Source: FW021-bin31 sp964478125
GTDB taxonomy: Bacteria > Bacteroidota > Bacteroidia > Chitinophagales > Chitinophagaceae
Length of the DNA: 64,000 nucleotides
Direction: 5' to 3'
NCBI GenBank assembly: GCA_964478125.1
Contig: CAYZGR010000013.1
Span: forward strand, 1-64,000
In this document: positions 34,299-43,040 of the stretch, in pieces
How positions within the stretch are numbered: the first letter of the stretch is position 1
Layout of the letters: the number at the start of each line of letters is the position of its first letter
The notes under the pieces: model-generated
Databases searched by the model: none
What the model was told of the DNA's origin: nothing
Seen by the model: the letters and a program-made list of their open reading frames with translations, nothing else
Program-made: the position numbers and the translations under genes

Positions 34299-36068
34299 AT
34301 GAAAGGTTTTTTAAAGGCATTTTTTGCTTCATTGTTGGCATTGATCGTATTTTGTTTTTTGGTATTCTTCTTTCTGGCGGGCATGGTAAGCAGCCTGGTC
34401 AAGACCAGGCAACCTGCCAAAGTATACCATAATTCGGTTCTTGTTCTTGATATGGACAAGCCTTTGCGAGAGCAACCTTATCTGAATCCGGTAAATGCTA
34501 TTTTACGAAAAGGCGATTTCAAGGTACAGGGACTGCACGAGCTTATCAGCTCTATTGAAGCGGCAAAAAAGGATCCGGGCATAAAAGGAATTTATATCAA
34601 ATTAAATGGGAATCACAATGGTTATGCAACCAATGAAGCTTTGCGCCGTGCTCTTTTAAATTTTAAGAGTTCTGATAAATTTGTTTTTGCTTACGGGGAC
34701 GTGATTTCTCAAAGAGATTATTATGTTGGCTCCGTGGCGGATAAAATATTTCTGAACCCCGAAGGGGGGCTTGATTTCAGCGGGTTTGCCATGAAGGTAA
34801 TGTTTTTTAAGGGTACCATGGACAAGCTGGATATCAAGGCCCAGGTGTTCTATGATGGAAAATTTAAAAGTGCGACCGAACCTTTTCGTGTTACTGAGAT
34901 GACTGCTGCCAATAAATTACAAACCCGCGCTTACCTCGGCAGTCTTTATCGGCATTTTCTGGAAGGTATTAGTAAACAACGTCATATAGATACGGCCACT
35001 TTGTTTGAATATGCCGATAAAGGCCTTATACAGTCTGCCGATGATGCCTTAAAATATAGTTTGGTAGACGGACTAAAGTATCATGATGAAGTGATGCAGC
35101 TGATCCGTCAGAAAATAGACCTTCCGTCTTCTGATAAGATCCATTTTGTGGCTTTTTCGGATTATGGCTCGGCCCGGGAGGAGGAGCCGTTTGCTGGGAG
35201 CAGTAACAAGATTGCCATACTTTATGCACAGGGTGATATAGTGGATGGGCAGGGTAATGAGGGGGCTGTTCCACAGATTGCCGCGGAAAAATATATTCGT
35301 CTGTTTAAGGAAATCCGCAGAGACAGCAGCATAAAGGCCGTCGTATTTCGGGTGAATTCTCCCGGAGGCAGCGCATTGGCTTCCGACAAAATATGGCGTG
35401 CGCTGATGTTGACCAAACAAATAAAACCGGTGGTAGTTTCTATGGGAGATTATGCGGCCTCCGGAGGCTATTACATTTCCTGCGCAGCTGACAGCATTTT
35501 TACAGAGGCCAATACACTTACCGGCTCCATTGGGGTATTTGGTATTATTCCCAACTTGCAAAGCTTCTTTAAAAATAAACTGGGCATTACATTCGATGGT
35601 GTAAAAACGGCCAGATATGCGGATATGGGGAGTGTGGACCGGCCCCTTACAGAAGGAGAGAAAAAAATAATTCAGGCCGGTGTGGATCGAATCTATCGGA
35701 CTTTTATCCACAGGGTAAGTGATGGCCGCGGTATGCGTGAAACCAAAGTAGATAGCATTGCCCAGGGACGTGTCTGGAGCGGGGCAGATGCGGTAAGGCT
35801 CGGCTTGGCAGACCGCATAGGAGGAATGCCTGCCGCCGTGGCCTGTGCACAAAGAATAGCGCATCTGACGGATTATACCATTACAACATATCCTAAACCC
35901 GAAACCCCTTATGAAGAAGTACTCCAAAGCCTGTCGGGAAGAGTCCAGGCAGGCATGTTAAAAGCGCAATTGGGCAACCATTATACCATTTTTAAACAAC
36001 TAAAGCAACTTTCGGAAAACAGAGGCAAGGTGATGGCGCGTTTGCCTTTCGTATTCTACTCCAATTGA
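34299..36068 (+). CDS. sppA: signal peptide peptidase SppA, 67K type
   Basis: A 589-residue inner-membrane serine protease with one N-terminal anchor (about 4-30) and two tandem S49 domains. The Lys of the catalytic dyad is K190 in GKFKSATEPF and the Ser is S388 in YAASGGYYIS, at positions expected for the long two-domain form. It degrades signal peptides left in the membrane. The TFDGVKT and GRVWSGADAVRLGLAD blocks are conserved. An ABC permease gene follows. Confidence 0.93.
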   Translation: MKGFLKAFFASLLALIVFCFLVFFFLAGMVSSLVKTRQPAKVYHNSVLVLDMDKPLREQPYLNPVNAILRKGDFKVQGLHELISSIEAAKKDPGIKGIYIKLNGNHNGYATNEALRRALLNFKSSDKFVFAYGDVISQRDYYVGSVADKIFLNPEGGLDFSGFAMKVMFFKGTMDKLDIKAQVFYDGKFKSATEPFRVTEMTAANKLQTRAYLGSLYRHFLEGISKQRHIDTATLFEYADKGLIQSADDALKYSLVDGLKYHDEVMQLIRQKIDLPSSDKIHFVAFSDYGSAREEEPFAGSSNKIAILYAQGDIVDGQGNEGAVPQIAAEKYIRLFKEIRRDSSIKAVVFRVNSPGGSALASDKIWRALMLTKQIKPVVVSMGDYAASGGYYISCAADSIFTEANTLTGSIGVFGIIPNLQSFFKNKLGITFDGVKTARYADMGSVDRPLTEGEKKIIQAGVDRIYRTFIHRVSDGRGMRETKVDSIAQGRVWSGADAVRLGLADRIGGMPAAVACAQRIAHLTDYTITTYPKPETPYEEVLQSLSGRVQAGMLKAQLGNHYTIFKQLKQLSENRGKVMARLPFVFYSN

Positions 36069-36140
36069 TTTTCGGATCACGGGCCTTTGGAAATAAGCCA
36101 GTTTAGTGTAGGTTTGCAAAATTCTGATAAATTTGCGGAT

Positions 36141-37250
36141 ATGTCCCAGCAATACAGCCAGGTAAAGGCTTTGTTTGCCCTTACGAAGGCCAGCTTCATT
36201 GCCATGCTACGAAGTCCTTCTGCCGTTGCTTTTACAGTAGGTTTCCCCCTGGTATTTGTTCTCTTCTTCGGTTTTATAGGGGGAACCCGGCAAACCTTAA
36301 AAATAGGAATAGCTGCTTCTTCTGATCGCCATAACCCGATTTATGAGAAGCTTGAAAAAACGGGTACTGTAAAATTAATTACGGATGAATCGGAAGAGGA
36401 AATGGAAGAGAACCTGGAGAAAGGACGTATAGCAACGATCCTGAATATTTCTACGGATTCGGGAGAAGCCGAAGAAAAGGGGCTTCACTACCGGGTTCAA
36501 TTACTCACATCAGGGGCCGGAAAGGATAAGCTCGAATTATTAAAATCGGTCCTGAACAACGTTATCAACCAGGTAAATGATGAAAAACTTCCTCAAAGGC
36601 CCTCCGTAGCGACTATAAGTACCACCCGTATGCCGGGCAGGGTATACCGCCAGATAGATTTTATTCTTCCGGGAATGCTGGGATTTTCTTTATTGAGCAC
36701 AGGGGTTTTCGGCACGGCATTTTTATTTTTTGGTTTAAGGCAGACTTTGGTCTTAAAGCGGTTTTTTGCCACACCGGTGAAAAAATTCAATATTCTCCTG
36801 GGAGAAGCCCTTGCCCGATTGTCCTTTCAACTCCTGGGGGCTCTTTTTTTGATTGTCATCGGTTATTTCTTCTTTCGGTTTACCATCATCCATGGTTTTG
36901 AGACCATATTTGAGCTGTTGTTGTTATCGGCTTTCGGACTTATCGTATTCATGGGGTTTGGATTTATTATCAGCAGCATTGCCAAAAATGAGAGTACGAT
37001 CCCCGCAGTGGCTAATATTATCGTACTCCCTCAGTTCCTTCTGGCAGGCACCTTTTTCCCCATTAGTGTTTTGCCTCACTGGTTGCAGACTCTCTGTAAG
37101 ATCCTTCCTTTAACTTATTTAAATGATGCCCTCCGTAAGGTATCTTTTGAAGGGGTCAGGTTATGGCAGCTGCCAAAAGAAATATTGATCATCACCATCT
37201 GGGGAATTGTCATTTATGCCTTCGCTACAAGGGTGTTTCGGTGGGAATAA
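36141..37250 (+). CDS. ABC-2 type transporter permease
   Basis: A 369-residue membrane protein with an N-terminal helix (about 20-45), a long extracytoplasmic region and five or six C-terminal membrane segments including QFLLAGTFFPISVLP, the typical ABC-2 re-entrant P-F-x-x-LP region. ATG 36141 (MSQQYSQVK) is chosen; a TTG at 36087 is unlikely. No ATP-binding subunit gene is adjacent, so its partner is encoded elsewhere. The substrate is unknown. Confidence 0.82.
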   Translation: MSQQYSQVKALFALTKASFIAMLRSPSAVAFTVGFPLVFVLFFGFIGGTRQTLKIGIAASSDRHNPIYEKLEKTGTVKLITDESEEEMEENLEKGRIATILNISTDSGEAEEKGLHYRVQLLTSGAGKDKLELLKSVLNNVINQVNDEKLPQRPSVATISTTRMPGRVYRQIDFILPGMLGFSLLSTGVFGTAFLFFGLRQTLVLKRFFATPVKKFNILLGEALARLSFQLLGALFLIVIGYFFFRFTIIHGFETIFELLLLSAFGLIVFMGFGFIISSIAKNESTIPAVANIIVLPQFLLAGTFFPISVLPHWLQTLCKILPLTYLNDALRKVSFEGVRLWQLPKEILIITIWGIVIYAFATRVFRWE

Positions 37251-37268
37251 TTTTAAAGCGCGATTCTT

Positions 37269-37811
37269 ATGAGAAAGAGACTAAGGTTAATTTTGTATAT
37301 GCTGGGCAGTTTATTATTGTTACTGCTCTTTGTAGTCTGGCTTTTGCCGCCGGAAGGCAAGGTGGTGCGGTCGGTAACCATTTATGCTCCCAGATCAGAG
37401 GTCTTTTCCAAGTTAACCCATCTTAAAACATATCCAAAGTGGTTTCCATGGATACAATCGAATGCTGATTCTGATCTGAGCATCATTTATTATGGAGAAG
37501 ATAAAAAAACCCTAAAAGGGTTCTCCTATGAGAATGATCAAAATGGCCGTTCCGGATTCGGGCATTACGAGTTGGGAAAAATAGATGGAGACAGCCTCAT
37601 TAATTTTATATTTGAATTCAAAGATATGCCCCAGATATCCGGCTCCTATACTTTACATAAAAAAGACTCAAACACCATACTGGTCTGGGAAGTTGAAATG
37701 CGCGCGGGATGGAAACCCTGGTGGCGGTTTTTTGCCTCCATGATGAATAAAATGACCAGTCCCGTCCTGGATACCGGGCTTAACAAACTGAAGCGCCTTT
37801 GTGAGAGTTAA
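37269..37811 (+). CDS. SRPBCC family protein (polyketide cyclase-like), membrane-anchored
   Basis: A 180-residue protein with one N-terminal membrane anchor (LILYMLGSLLLLLLFVVWLL) and a START/Bet v1-like helix-grip domain opening VVRSVTIYAPRSEVFSKLTHLKTYPKWFPW. The fold binds hydrophobic ligands; no specific function can be given. It follows the ABC permease by 18 bases and its 3' end overlaps the convergent pgl by 4 bases. Confidence 0.8.
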   Translation: MRKRLRLILYMLGSLLLLLLFVVWLLPPEGKVVRSVTIYAPRSEVFSKLTHLKTYPKWFPWIQSNADSDLSIIYYGEDKKTLKGFSYENDQNGRSGFGHYELGKIDGDSLINFIFEFKDMPQISGSYTLHKKDSNTILVWEVEMRAGWKPWWRFFASMMNKMTSPVLDTGLNKLKRLCES

Positions 37812-38545
37812 CTTCCGTTCCTCTTTTGCAGTTCGCTTGCCGCCGCTTCATCTACATACCAATACAGCTCTCCGTTTTCGGGCTTGATAACCTGTGATGG
37901 ATATTTATCGGGCTCGTAGGCCCCCTCAAGTACTTTTTTAAGAACCGTAGCCTTTTTAGCCCCGGTTGCAAGGAAAACAATACTTTCGGCCCGGTTTACT
38001 ATAGACTTCGTTAAAGTGATCCTATACATATCCTGTGCTTTTACAAAAGGGGCTGCAACCCATTTCTGTTCTTCCTGTATGACCTCCGTACCCGGAAATA
38101 AAGATAAGGTATGCCCGTCGTCTCCCATGCCTAATAAGACCAGATCAAAAGTAGTATGCGCATCTTTAAAGTACGCTTGTAACATTTTTTCATACGCCCC
38201 GGCCGAAGCTTCCGGTGATAAGGAAGTATCCATCAGATGCACATTACTTTTGGGTACGGGCACATGGTTTAAAAGCGTTTCGTAGGCCATTTTCCCGTTA
38301 TTGCGATCGTCTTCAAAGGGAACATAGCGTTCATCTCCCATGAAGAAATGGATCTTTTCCCATTGAACCTTGTCTTTAAAGGGGGCTTCCGAAAGAATTT
38401 TGTATAAGCCTTTAGGCGTATTTCCCCCCGATAACACGAGGTTATAGCGGTCTTTTTGTTTCAAGGTTCTTAAGATGTCTGCAACGATCCACTCTGCCAG
38501 GGACCGGCCGAGGGTTTTCAAATCTTTAAATACATTTAGATGCAT
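37808..38545 (-). CDS. pgl: 6-phosphogluconolactonase
   Basis: A 245-residue enzyme for the second step of the oxidative pentose phosphate pathway. Conserved blocks are LVLSGGNTPKGLY, FFMGDERYVPFEDDRNNG and LLGMGDDGHTLSLFPG, the last holding catalytic residues. It is the last gene of the minus-strand order gnd, zwf, pgl, after a 66-base gap. Confidence 0.95.
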   Translation of the reverse strand: MHLNVFKDLKTLGRSLAEWIVADILRTLKQKDRYNLVLSGGNTPKGLYKILSEAPFKDKVQWEKIHFFMGDERYVPFEDDRNNGKMAYETLLNHVPVPKSNVHLMDTSLSPEASAGAYEKMLQAYFKDAHTTFDLVLLGMGDDGHTLSLFPGTEVIQEEQKWVAAPFVKAQDMYRITLTKSIVNRAESIVFLATGAKKATVLKKVLEGAYEPDKYPSQVIKPENGELYWYVDEAAASELQKRNGS

Positions 38546-38611
38546 GGCTATATAATTTCAATCGATCCTCAATTCCTCCTTATCTTCTCTTTATGATGGC
38601 TGATTTTCTAT

Positions 38612-40153
38612 TTACGGCTTTTGGGTTTCTCTATATTCCTGATGGGGCGGTGGAACGGTAATCCAATGATGTTCATCACGAGCAATCAGCGCCTCGGCAT
38701 CTTCCGGTCCCCAGGTACCCGGTGCATAACGGGGGATATCTATGACCTGATGCGATTGCCAGGTTTTCAGGATAGGATCAATGATTTCCCATGCCGCTTC
38801 CACCTGATCGGCCCGCATGAAAAGGGTGGCATCTCCTTCCATTACATCGAGCAGGAGGGTTTCGTATGCTTCCGGAGAATGTTCTTCAAAGGCTTCTTCA
38901 TAATTGAAGATCATGTCTACCGGGCTCAGTACCATTCCCTGGCCGGGCCGTTTTCCCTGGAAGCGCAGGCGGATGTCCATCTCGGGTTGGATGTTGATGG
39001 TAAGCCTGTTGGGGCGCCAGGTTTGAGCGGCTTCCAACGGAAAGGCATAATGGGGCGCTTCTCGGAACTGTAGGGTGATGGTTGTGGATTTTTCGTTCAG
39101 ATGTTTTCCGGTGCGTACATAAAAAGGCACACCTTGCCAGCGCCAGTTATCAATGTAGAATTTTAAAGCTGCAAAGGTTTCCACATTGGAGTTGGGATCT
39201 ACGTTTTTTTCCTCCCGGTAACTTTTTACTTTTTTCCCTTTCATCCAGCCTTCCGAATATTGACCGCGAACCGCGTATTCATCTACTTCTTTCGGATGGA
39301 TGCGGCGGATGGCATTCAGTACATCTACCTTTTTGTTCCGGACTTCATTATCGTTAAAGGATACCGGGGCCTCCATGGCCACCATGCATAATAATTGTAG
39401 AATATGATTTTGTACCATGTCCCGGAGGGCGCCGGCATGTTCATAATATCCGCCTCTGCTTTCTATACCGACCGTCTCCGACGCGGTGATTTGCACGTGG
39501 TCAATGTAATTGCAATTCCAAATAGGCTCAAATAGGGCATTGGCAAACCGGAAGGCAAGGATATTTTGTACGGTTTCCTTTCCCAGATAATGGTCTATCC
39601 GATAGATCTGCTCTTCCCTGAAGATCTTTTTGAGTGTCTTGTTCAGCTCTTTTGCACTTTGCAGATCGTGGCCGAAAGGTTTTTCTACGACAATGCGGGT
39701 ATATTCCGTATCGGTGCAAATGGGAAGTTTGCTGAGGTTTTGTGCAATCTTAGGAACCAATTGCGGGGATACCGCCAGGTAAAAGATCACATTTGGATGG
39801 TTATTCCATTCCTTTTCCTTCTGTTTTACGGCAGCGGATATTTTTTTATAATCCTCCGCTTTTCCGGCATCCAGGGCAATATAATCTATATGATTGGAAA
39901 AATCTTTCCATCTCTCAATCCCGTCATTTTTCCGGCGGGAAAAATTTTTGACCCCATCCAGCAAACGTTTGTTATAATCGGCTTTAGAAATCTTGGATCG
40001 GGATAAACCTGTAATCTGAAAATTTTCCGGCATCCAGTCGTCCAGAAAAAGGTTGTATAATGCAGGCGTTAGTTTCCTGTAGTTGAGGTCGCCGCTTCCC
40101 CCCAGAATAAAAATCATGGAGGCAGGCGGTTTTATATTTTTAGTTTCTGACAT
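38612..40153 (-). CDS. zwf: glucose-6-phosphate 1-dehydrogenase
   Basis: A 513-residue enzyme that oxidises glucose-6-phosphate to the lactone with NADP+. The coenzyme loop is GGSGDLNYRKL (about 18-28), the active-site motif RIDHYLGKE is at 185-193, and VEKPFGHD at about 156-163. I chose ATG 40153 (MSETKN), which gives the usual length; upstream in-frame sequence overlaps the end of gnd and is not expected to be coding. It lies 25 bases after gnd. Confidence 0.95.
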   Translation of the reverse strand: MSETKNIKPPASMIFILGGSGDLNYRKLTPALYNLFLDDWMPENFQITGLSRSKISKADYNKRLLDGVKNFSRRKNDGIERWKDFSNHIDYIALDAGKAEDYKKISAAVKQKEKEWNNHPNVIFYLAVSPQLVPKIAQNLSKLPICTDTEYTRIVVEKPFGHDLQSAKELNKTLKKIFREEQIYRIDHYLGKETVQNILAFRFANALFEPIWNCNYIDHVQITASETVGIESRGGYYEHAGALRDMVQNHILQLLCMVAMEAPVSFNDNEVRNKKVDVLNAIRRIHPKEVDEYAVRGQYSEGWMKGKKVKSYREEKNVDPNSNVETFAALKFYIDNWRWQGVPFYVRTGKHLNEKSTTITLQFREAPHYAFPLEAAQTWRPNRLTINIQPEMDIRLRFQGKRPGQGMVLSPVDMIFNYEEAFEEHSPEAYETLLLDVMEGDATLFMRADQVEAAWEIIDPILKTWQSHQVIDIPRYAPGTWGPEDAEALIARDEHHWITVPPPHQEYRETQKP

Positions 40154-40178
40154 ATAATAAGTTTGTAAATCTCTTTCT

Positions 40179-41603
40179 TTATTTTGCGGACCCGCTCCAC
40201 TGGGTGTGGAAGCTGCCTTCTTCGTCAATACGCTTATACGTGTGTGATCCGAAATAATCACGTTGTGCCTGGATGAGATTGACCGGCAGGTGTTTTCTCC
40301 TGAAGGAATCAAAGTATGCAAGGGCCGTGGAGAGCCCGGCTACGGGAAACCCGTTTTGGATAGCCACGGCTGTAATGTTTCTTACATTTTCTTCCTTGGG
40401 TTTCAGGAGCTTCGCTATCTCTTCTGTCATGAGCGGATTTTCCAGCTGGCCGTCTTTTTGATAGATGGTACATAAAGTTTCCAGAAAAGAAGACCGGATG
40501 ATACAACCGCCCCGCCAGATGCGCACTACGTCTGCCAGGGGAATGTCCATGTTCATCTCTCTGGAAGCCTTGAACAGCAGTCCCATGCCCTGGGCATAAC
40601 AATTCACCATACCAAAGAAGAGTGCATCATGCGCCTGCTCAATGAAGACCTTTTTGTCTATATCAATTTTGCTTTTGGGGTGGCCGTATATCTTTTCTAT
40701 TTCAGTTCTTTCCCTTTTGTAGCTGGACAGATCGCGCATGGATACGGCCATGTCTATGGTAGGGATAGGGTAGTGGAGGTCCATAGCGCTTTGCGAGGTC
40801 CATTTGCCCGTTCCTTTTGAGCCGGCCTCATCCAGGATCATGTCTACCAGTCTGTTATCCGACTTGTCATCTTTCTGTAGGAAAATATCCCTTGTAATTT
40901 CTACGAGGAAGGATTGCAATTCGCCCTCATTCCATTCCTTAAATACCTGATGTAATTCGTCGTTATTTAGACCCAGCCCTTCGTGAAGCAACTGATATAT
41001 TTCGCTGATCAGTTGCATAATGGCATATTCTATCCCGTTGTGCACCATTTTTACATAATGACCGGCAGCTCCTTTACCCATATAAGCCACGCAAGGGTCG
41101 CCTTTCACTTTGGCAGAAGCGGCTTCCAACATGGGCTTGACGGCTTCCCATGCCTCTTTATCTCCTCCCGGCATGATGCTCGGGCCGCGCCGTGCACCCT
41201 CTTCGCCGCCGGAAACGCCCATCCCCATAAAATGAAGGCCTTTTCTTTTCAAATAATCCACCCGACGCAATGTATCCGTAAAATGAGAATTACCTCCATC
41301 AATAATAATATCTCCCTCATCCAGTCTGGGAGTAAGTTGCTCGATGAGATCATCTACTGCCATCCCGGCGGGTACCAGCATCATGATAATACGGGGCTTT
41401 TTCAATACCTTTACGAAGGTGTCAATTGAACTTACGCCCATTACTACGGTATCTTCTCCGGCTTCTTTTTCTACCAGAGTGGCTTTTTCCGGGGTCCTGT
41501 TATATCCGGCAACACGAAATCCGTGATCTGCCATGTTTAATAAAAAATTGCGTCCCATGACGCCAAGGCCTATCAGACCAAATTCAAAAGAAGAGGTATC
41601 CAT
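40179..41603 (-). CDS. gnd: 6-phosphogluconate dehydrogenase, decarboxylating
   Basis: A 474-residue enzyme that converts 6-phosphogluconate to ribulose-5-phosphate, CO2 and NADPH. The Rossmann motif is GLGVMGRNFLLNMADHG, the substrate site GMGVSGGEEGARRGPSIMPGG (about 125-145), and the C-terminal tail QAQRDYFGSHTYKRID is the conserved end that reaches the partner subunit. A near-consensus -7 box (minus-strand TAACTTTA, 41630-41637) lies upstream, so it probably heads the gnd-zwf-pgl transcript. Confidence 0.95.
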   Translation of the reverse strand: MDTSSFEFGLIGLGVMGRNFLLNMADHGFRVAGYNRTPEKATLVEKEAGEDTVVMGVSSIDTFVKVLKKPRIIMMLVPAGMAVDDLIEQLTPRLDEGDIIIDGGNSHFTDTLRRVDYLKRKGLHFMGMGVSGGEEGARRGPSIMPGGDKEAWEAVKPMLEAASAKVKGDPCVAYMGKGAAGHYVKMVHNGIEYAIMQLISEIYQLLHEGLGLNNDELHQVFKEWNEGELQSFLVEITRDIFLQKDDKSDNRLVDMILDEAGSKGTGKWTSQSAMDLHYPIPTIDMAVSMRDLSSYKRERTEIEKIYGHPKSKIDIDKKVFIEQAHDALFFGMVNCYAQGMGLLFKASREMNMDIPLADVVRIWRGGCIIRSSFLETLCTIYQKDGQLENPLMTEEIAKLLKPKEENVRNITAVAIQNGFPVAGLSTALAYFDSFRRKHLPVNLIQAQRDYFGSHTYKRIDEEGSFHTQWSGSAK

Positions 41604-42087
41604 GAGTTAATTAGTTAAAATTGAGGGTGTAAAGTTAGTAACTATTTTATTCCCTTCATAATGCGGTTTTGACCCGAAGGATCGAATAAATAAATGAAAG
41701 AACCGGAAATTCCATAGAGATCTGAATAGGAAAGTAGAGATCCAATCTTAAAAAAATAATGAGGTGAAAAGGGCAAGGCTTGCCGTTATTTATTTCAGGG
41801 ATAGTACAAGTCGGGGAATGGGAGATAAGCCGAAAAATAGATATATTCATAATATAATTATATATAACTGTACGTTTAATCCGGGTTCTTTATATGCTGC
41901 TTAGGTGCCTCATTTCTTTCTTTATTAAGTCTTCTTTTTTTCATTATTACGCTATATTTATTATTTTATTAGACTATGTTTTAAAATATTATAAAATTTA
42001 TAAAATATTATATTTAGCATATCTAATATCTATATTAAGCTATAATAAATATATTATATCATCATATATTAATTTGTTATTTCTTTT

Positions 42088-42117
42088 TTTGCTATACTAA
42101 TAAAATTAGTATTTTTG
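42088..42117 (+). promoter_or_regulatory. promoter-like pair in the AT-rich island (TTTG-N18-TATTTTTG)
   Basis: TTTG at 42088-42091 and an exact -7 box TATTTTTG at 42110-42117 are 18 bases apart, one or two less than usual. The implied start is near 42124, giving a leader of about 165 nt to wbqC. In AT-rich sequence chance matches are more likely, so confidence is moderate. Confidence 0.45.
42094..42112. promoter_or_regulatory. perfect palindrome overlapping the -7 box, operator candidate
   Basis: ATACTAAT and ATTAGTAT are exact inverted arms separated by AAA. The palindrome covers most of the -33 to -7 spacer and the first three bases of the -7 box, where a repressor would block transcription. 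As RNA it could also form a short hairpin followed by T-residues, so a terminator is an alternative. Confidence 0.45.
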
Positions 42118-42289
42118 GAGCGAGCAGAAAACGAAACTTCAAATTCAATTAACTAAATATATTAGCATATAAATAAAAATTCTACGAACAGATAACCAGT
42201 ATATTATAATAGTTTATTTTTTATTTAATAATATACAATATACCAACAAAAAACCGTAGAAAAAACAGTCTGATTTTAAATTTGAGATA

Positions 42290-42943
42290 ATGTCATCATA
42301 TAGAAAAGATAAAATATTATTAACTGATCTACAATCATTTGCATCAATAACTTATTATTTAACATTATATAGATACGATACATTAATATTCGAACAATAT
42401 GAACACTTTGTGAAAGGCTCCTGCACCAATCGTTATTATATAGCAGCACCTAATGGGAGGCTGTTGTTGAGTATTCCCTTGATACGTTCCCGGCGTGGGC
42501 GGACGGCGGTAAAAGATCTAAAGATCTGTGACCGTGACAATTGGCAGATACGGCATTGGAGAACACTAAGCTCCGCTTACAAGCGCGCTCCCTGGTTTGA
42601 ATTTTATGAAGATGAGTTAAAAGTTATGTATTTTAATAAATATGAATATTTATTTGATTGGAATCTGAAAGCTTTCGAACTGATAAGCAGGTGGCTGAAT
42701 ATTTCCTGGAACGTAGCGTTCACCGATCGATATGAAAAGTTTGTAAAAGACATGGAACTGATGGATGCGAGACACGTTCTTTCCCCTCCCCGAAAACAGG
42801 CGCGGGAAGAAGAGGTTTCATTTTATTATCCTCAGGTATTTGAGGACCGGAATGGCTTTTTGCCCGGTTTGAGTATTCTTGATCTGATATTTTGTGAAGG
42901 AAAAAATGCGGGAAAGTTATTGGCGTCACATGAAATATTTTGA
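42290..42943 (+). CDS. WbqC family protein
   Basis: A 217-residue protein with the WbqC-like pattern: LLTDLQSFASITYYLTLYRYD at the start, CTNRYYIAAPNGRLLLSIPL (the conserved NR…GxxxLTIPV block) and LSSAYKRAPWFEFYEDEL. Family members are linked to polysaccharide or glycolipid modification and may be transferases, but no reaction is established. A -7 box (TAAATTTG, 42277-42284) lies 5 bases before the ATG, which would give a leaderless mRNA; a second promoter candidate lies further up. Confidence 0.85.
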   Translation: MSSYRKDKILLTDLQSFASITYYLTLYRYDTLIFEQYEHFVKGSCTNRYYIAAPNGRLLLSIPLIRSRRGRTAVKDLKICDRDNWQIRHWRTLSSAYKRAPWFEFYEDELKVMYFNKYEYLFDWNLKAFELISRWLNISWNVAFTDRYEKFVKDMELMDARHVLSPPRKQAREEEVSFYYPQVFEDRNGFLPGLSILDLIFCEGKNAGKLLASHEIF

Positions 42944-43040
42944 GATCTTACAGGGGTATTTTACAATTATTTAATTTTGCAGCCTTATTTTTGGCACGGA
43001 ATTCCGACTTTTCTATTCAGGAACAATTTGAAATAATTAA

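Larger units (their letters stand above)
41604..42289. other. AT-rich intergenic island
   Basis: This 686-base gap between divergent gnd and wbqC holds no convincing gene. From about 41850 it becomes extremely AT-rich, with long A/T runs. A 68-codon hydrophobic frame (41894-42100) and a 64-codon minus-strand frame (41656-41850) look like chance frames in biased sequence. It does contain a promoter-like pair with an overlapping palindrome (separate entries) and a predicted long leader to wbqC. Confidence 0.7.

Noticed and set aside
41656..41850. 64-codon minus-strand frame between gnd and wbqC
   Set aside because: No promoter, no recognisable features and a composition like random sequence.
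41894..42100. 68-codon hydrophobic frame in the AT-rich island
   Set aside because: Composition is almost entirely Ile, Leu, Tyr, Phe and Lys, as expected for chance translation of A/T runs; its stop falls inside the palindrome and no start signal is seen.
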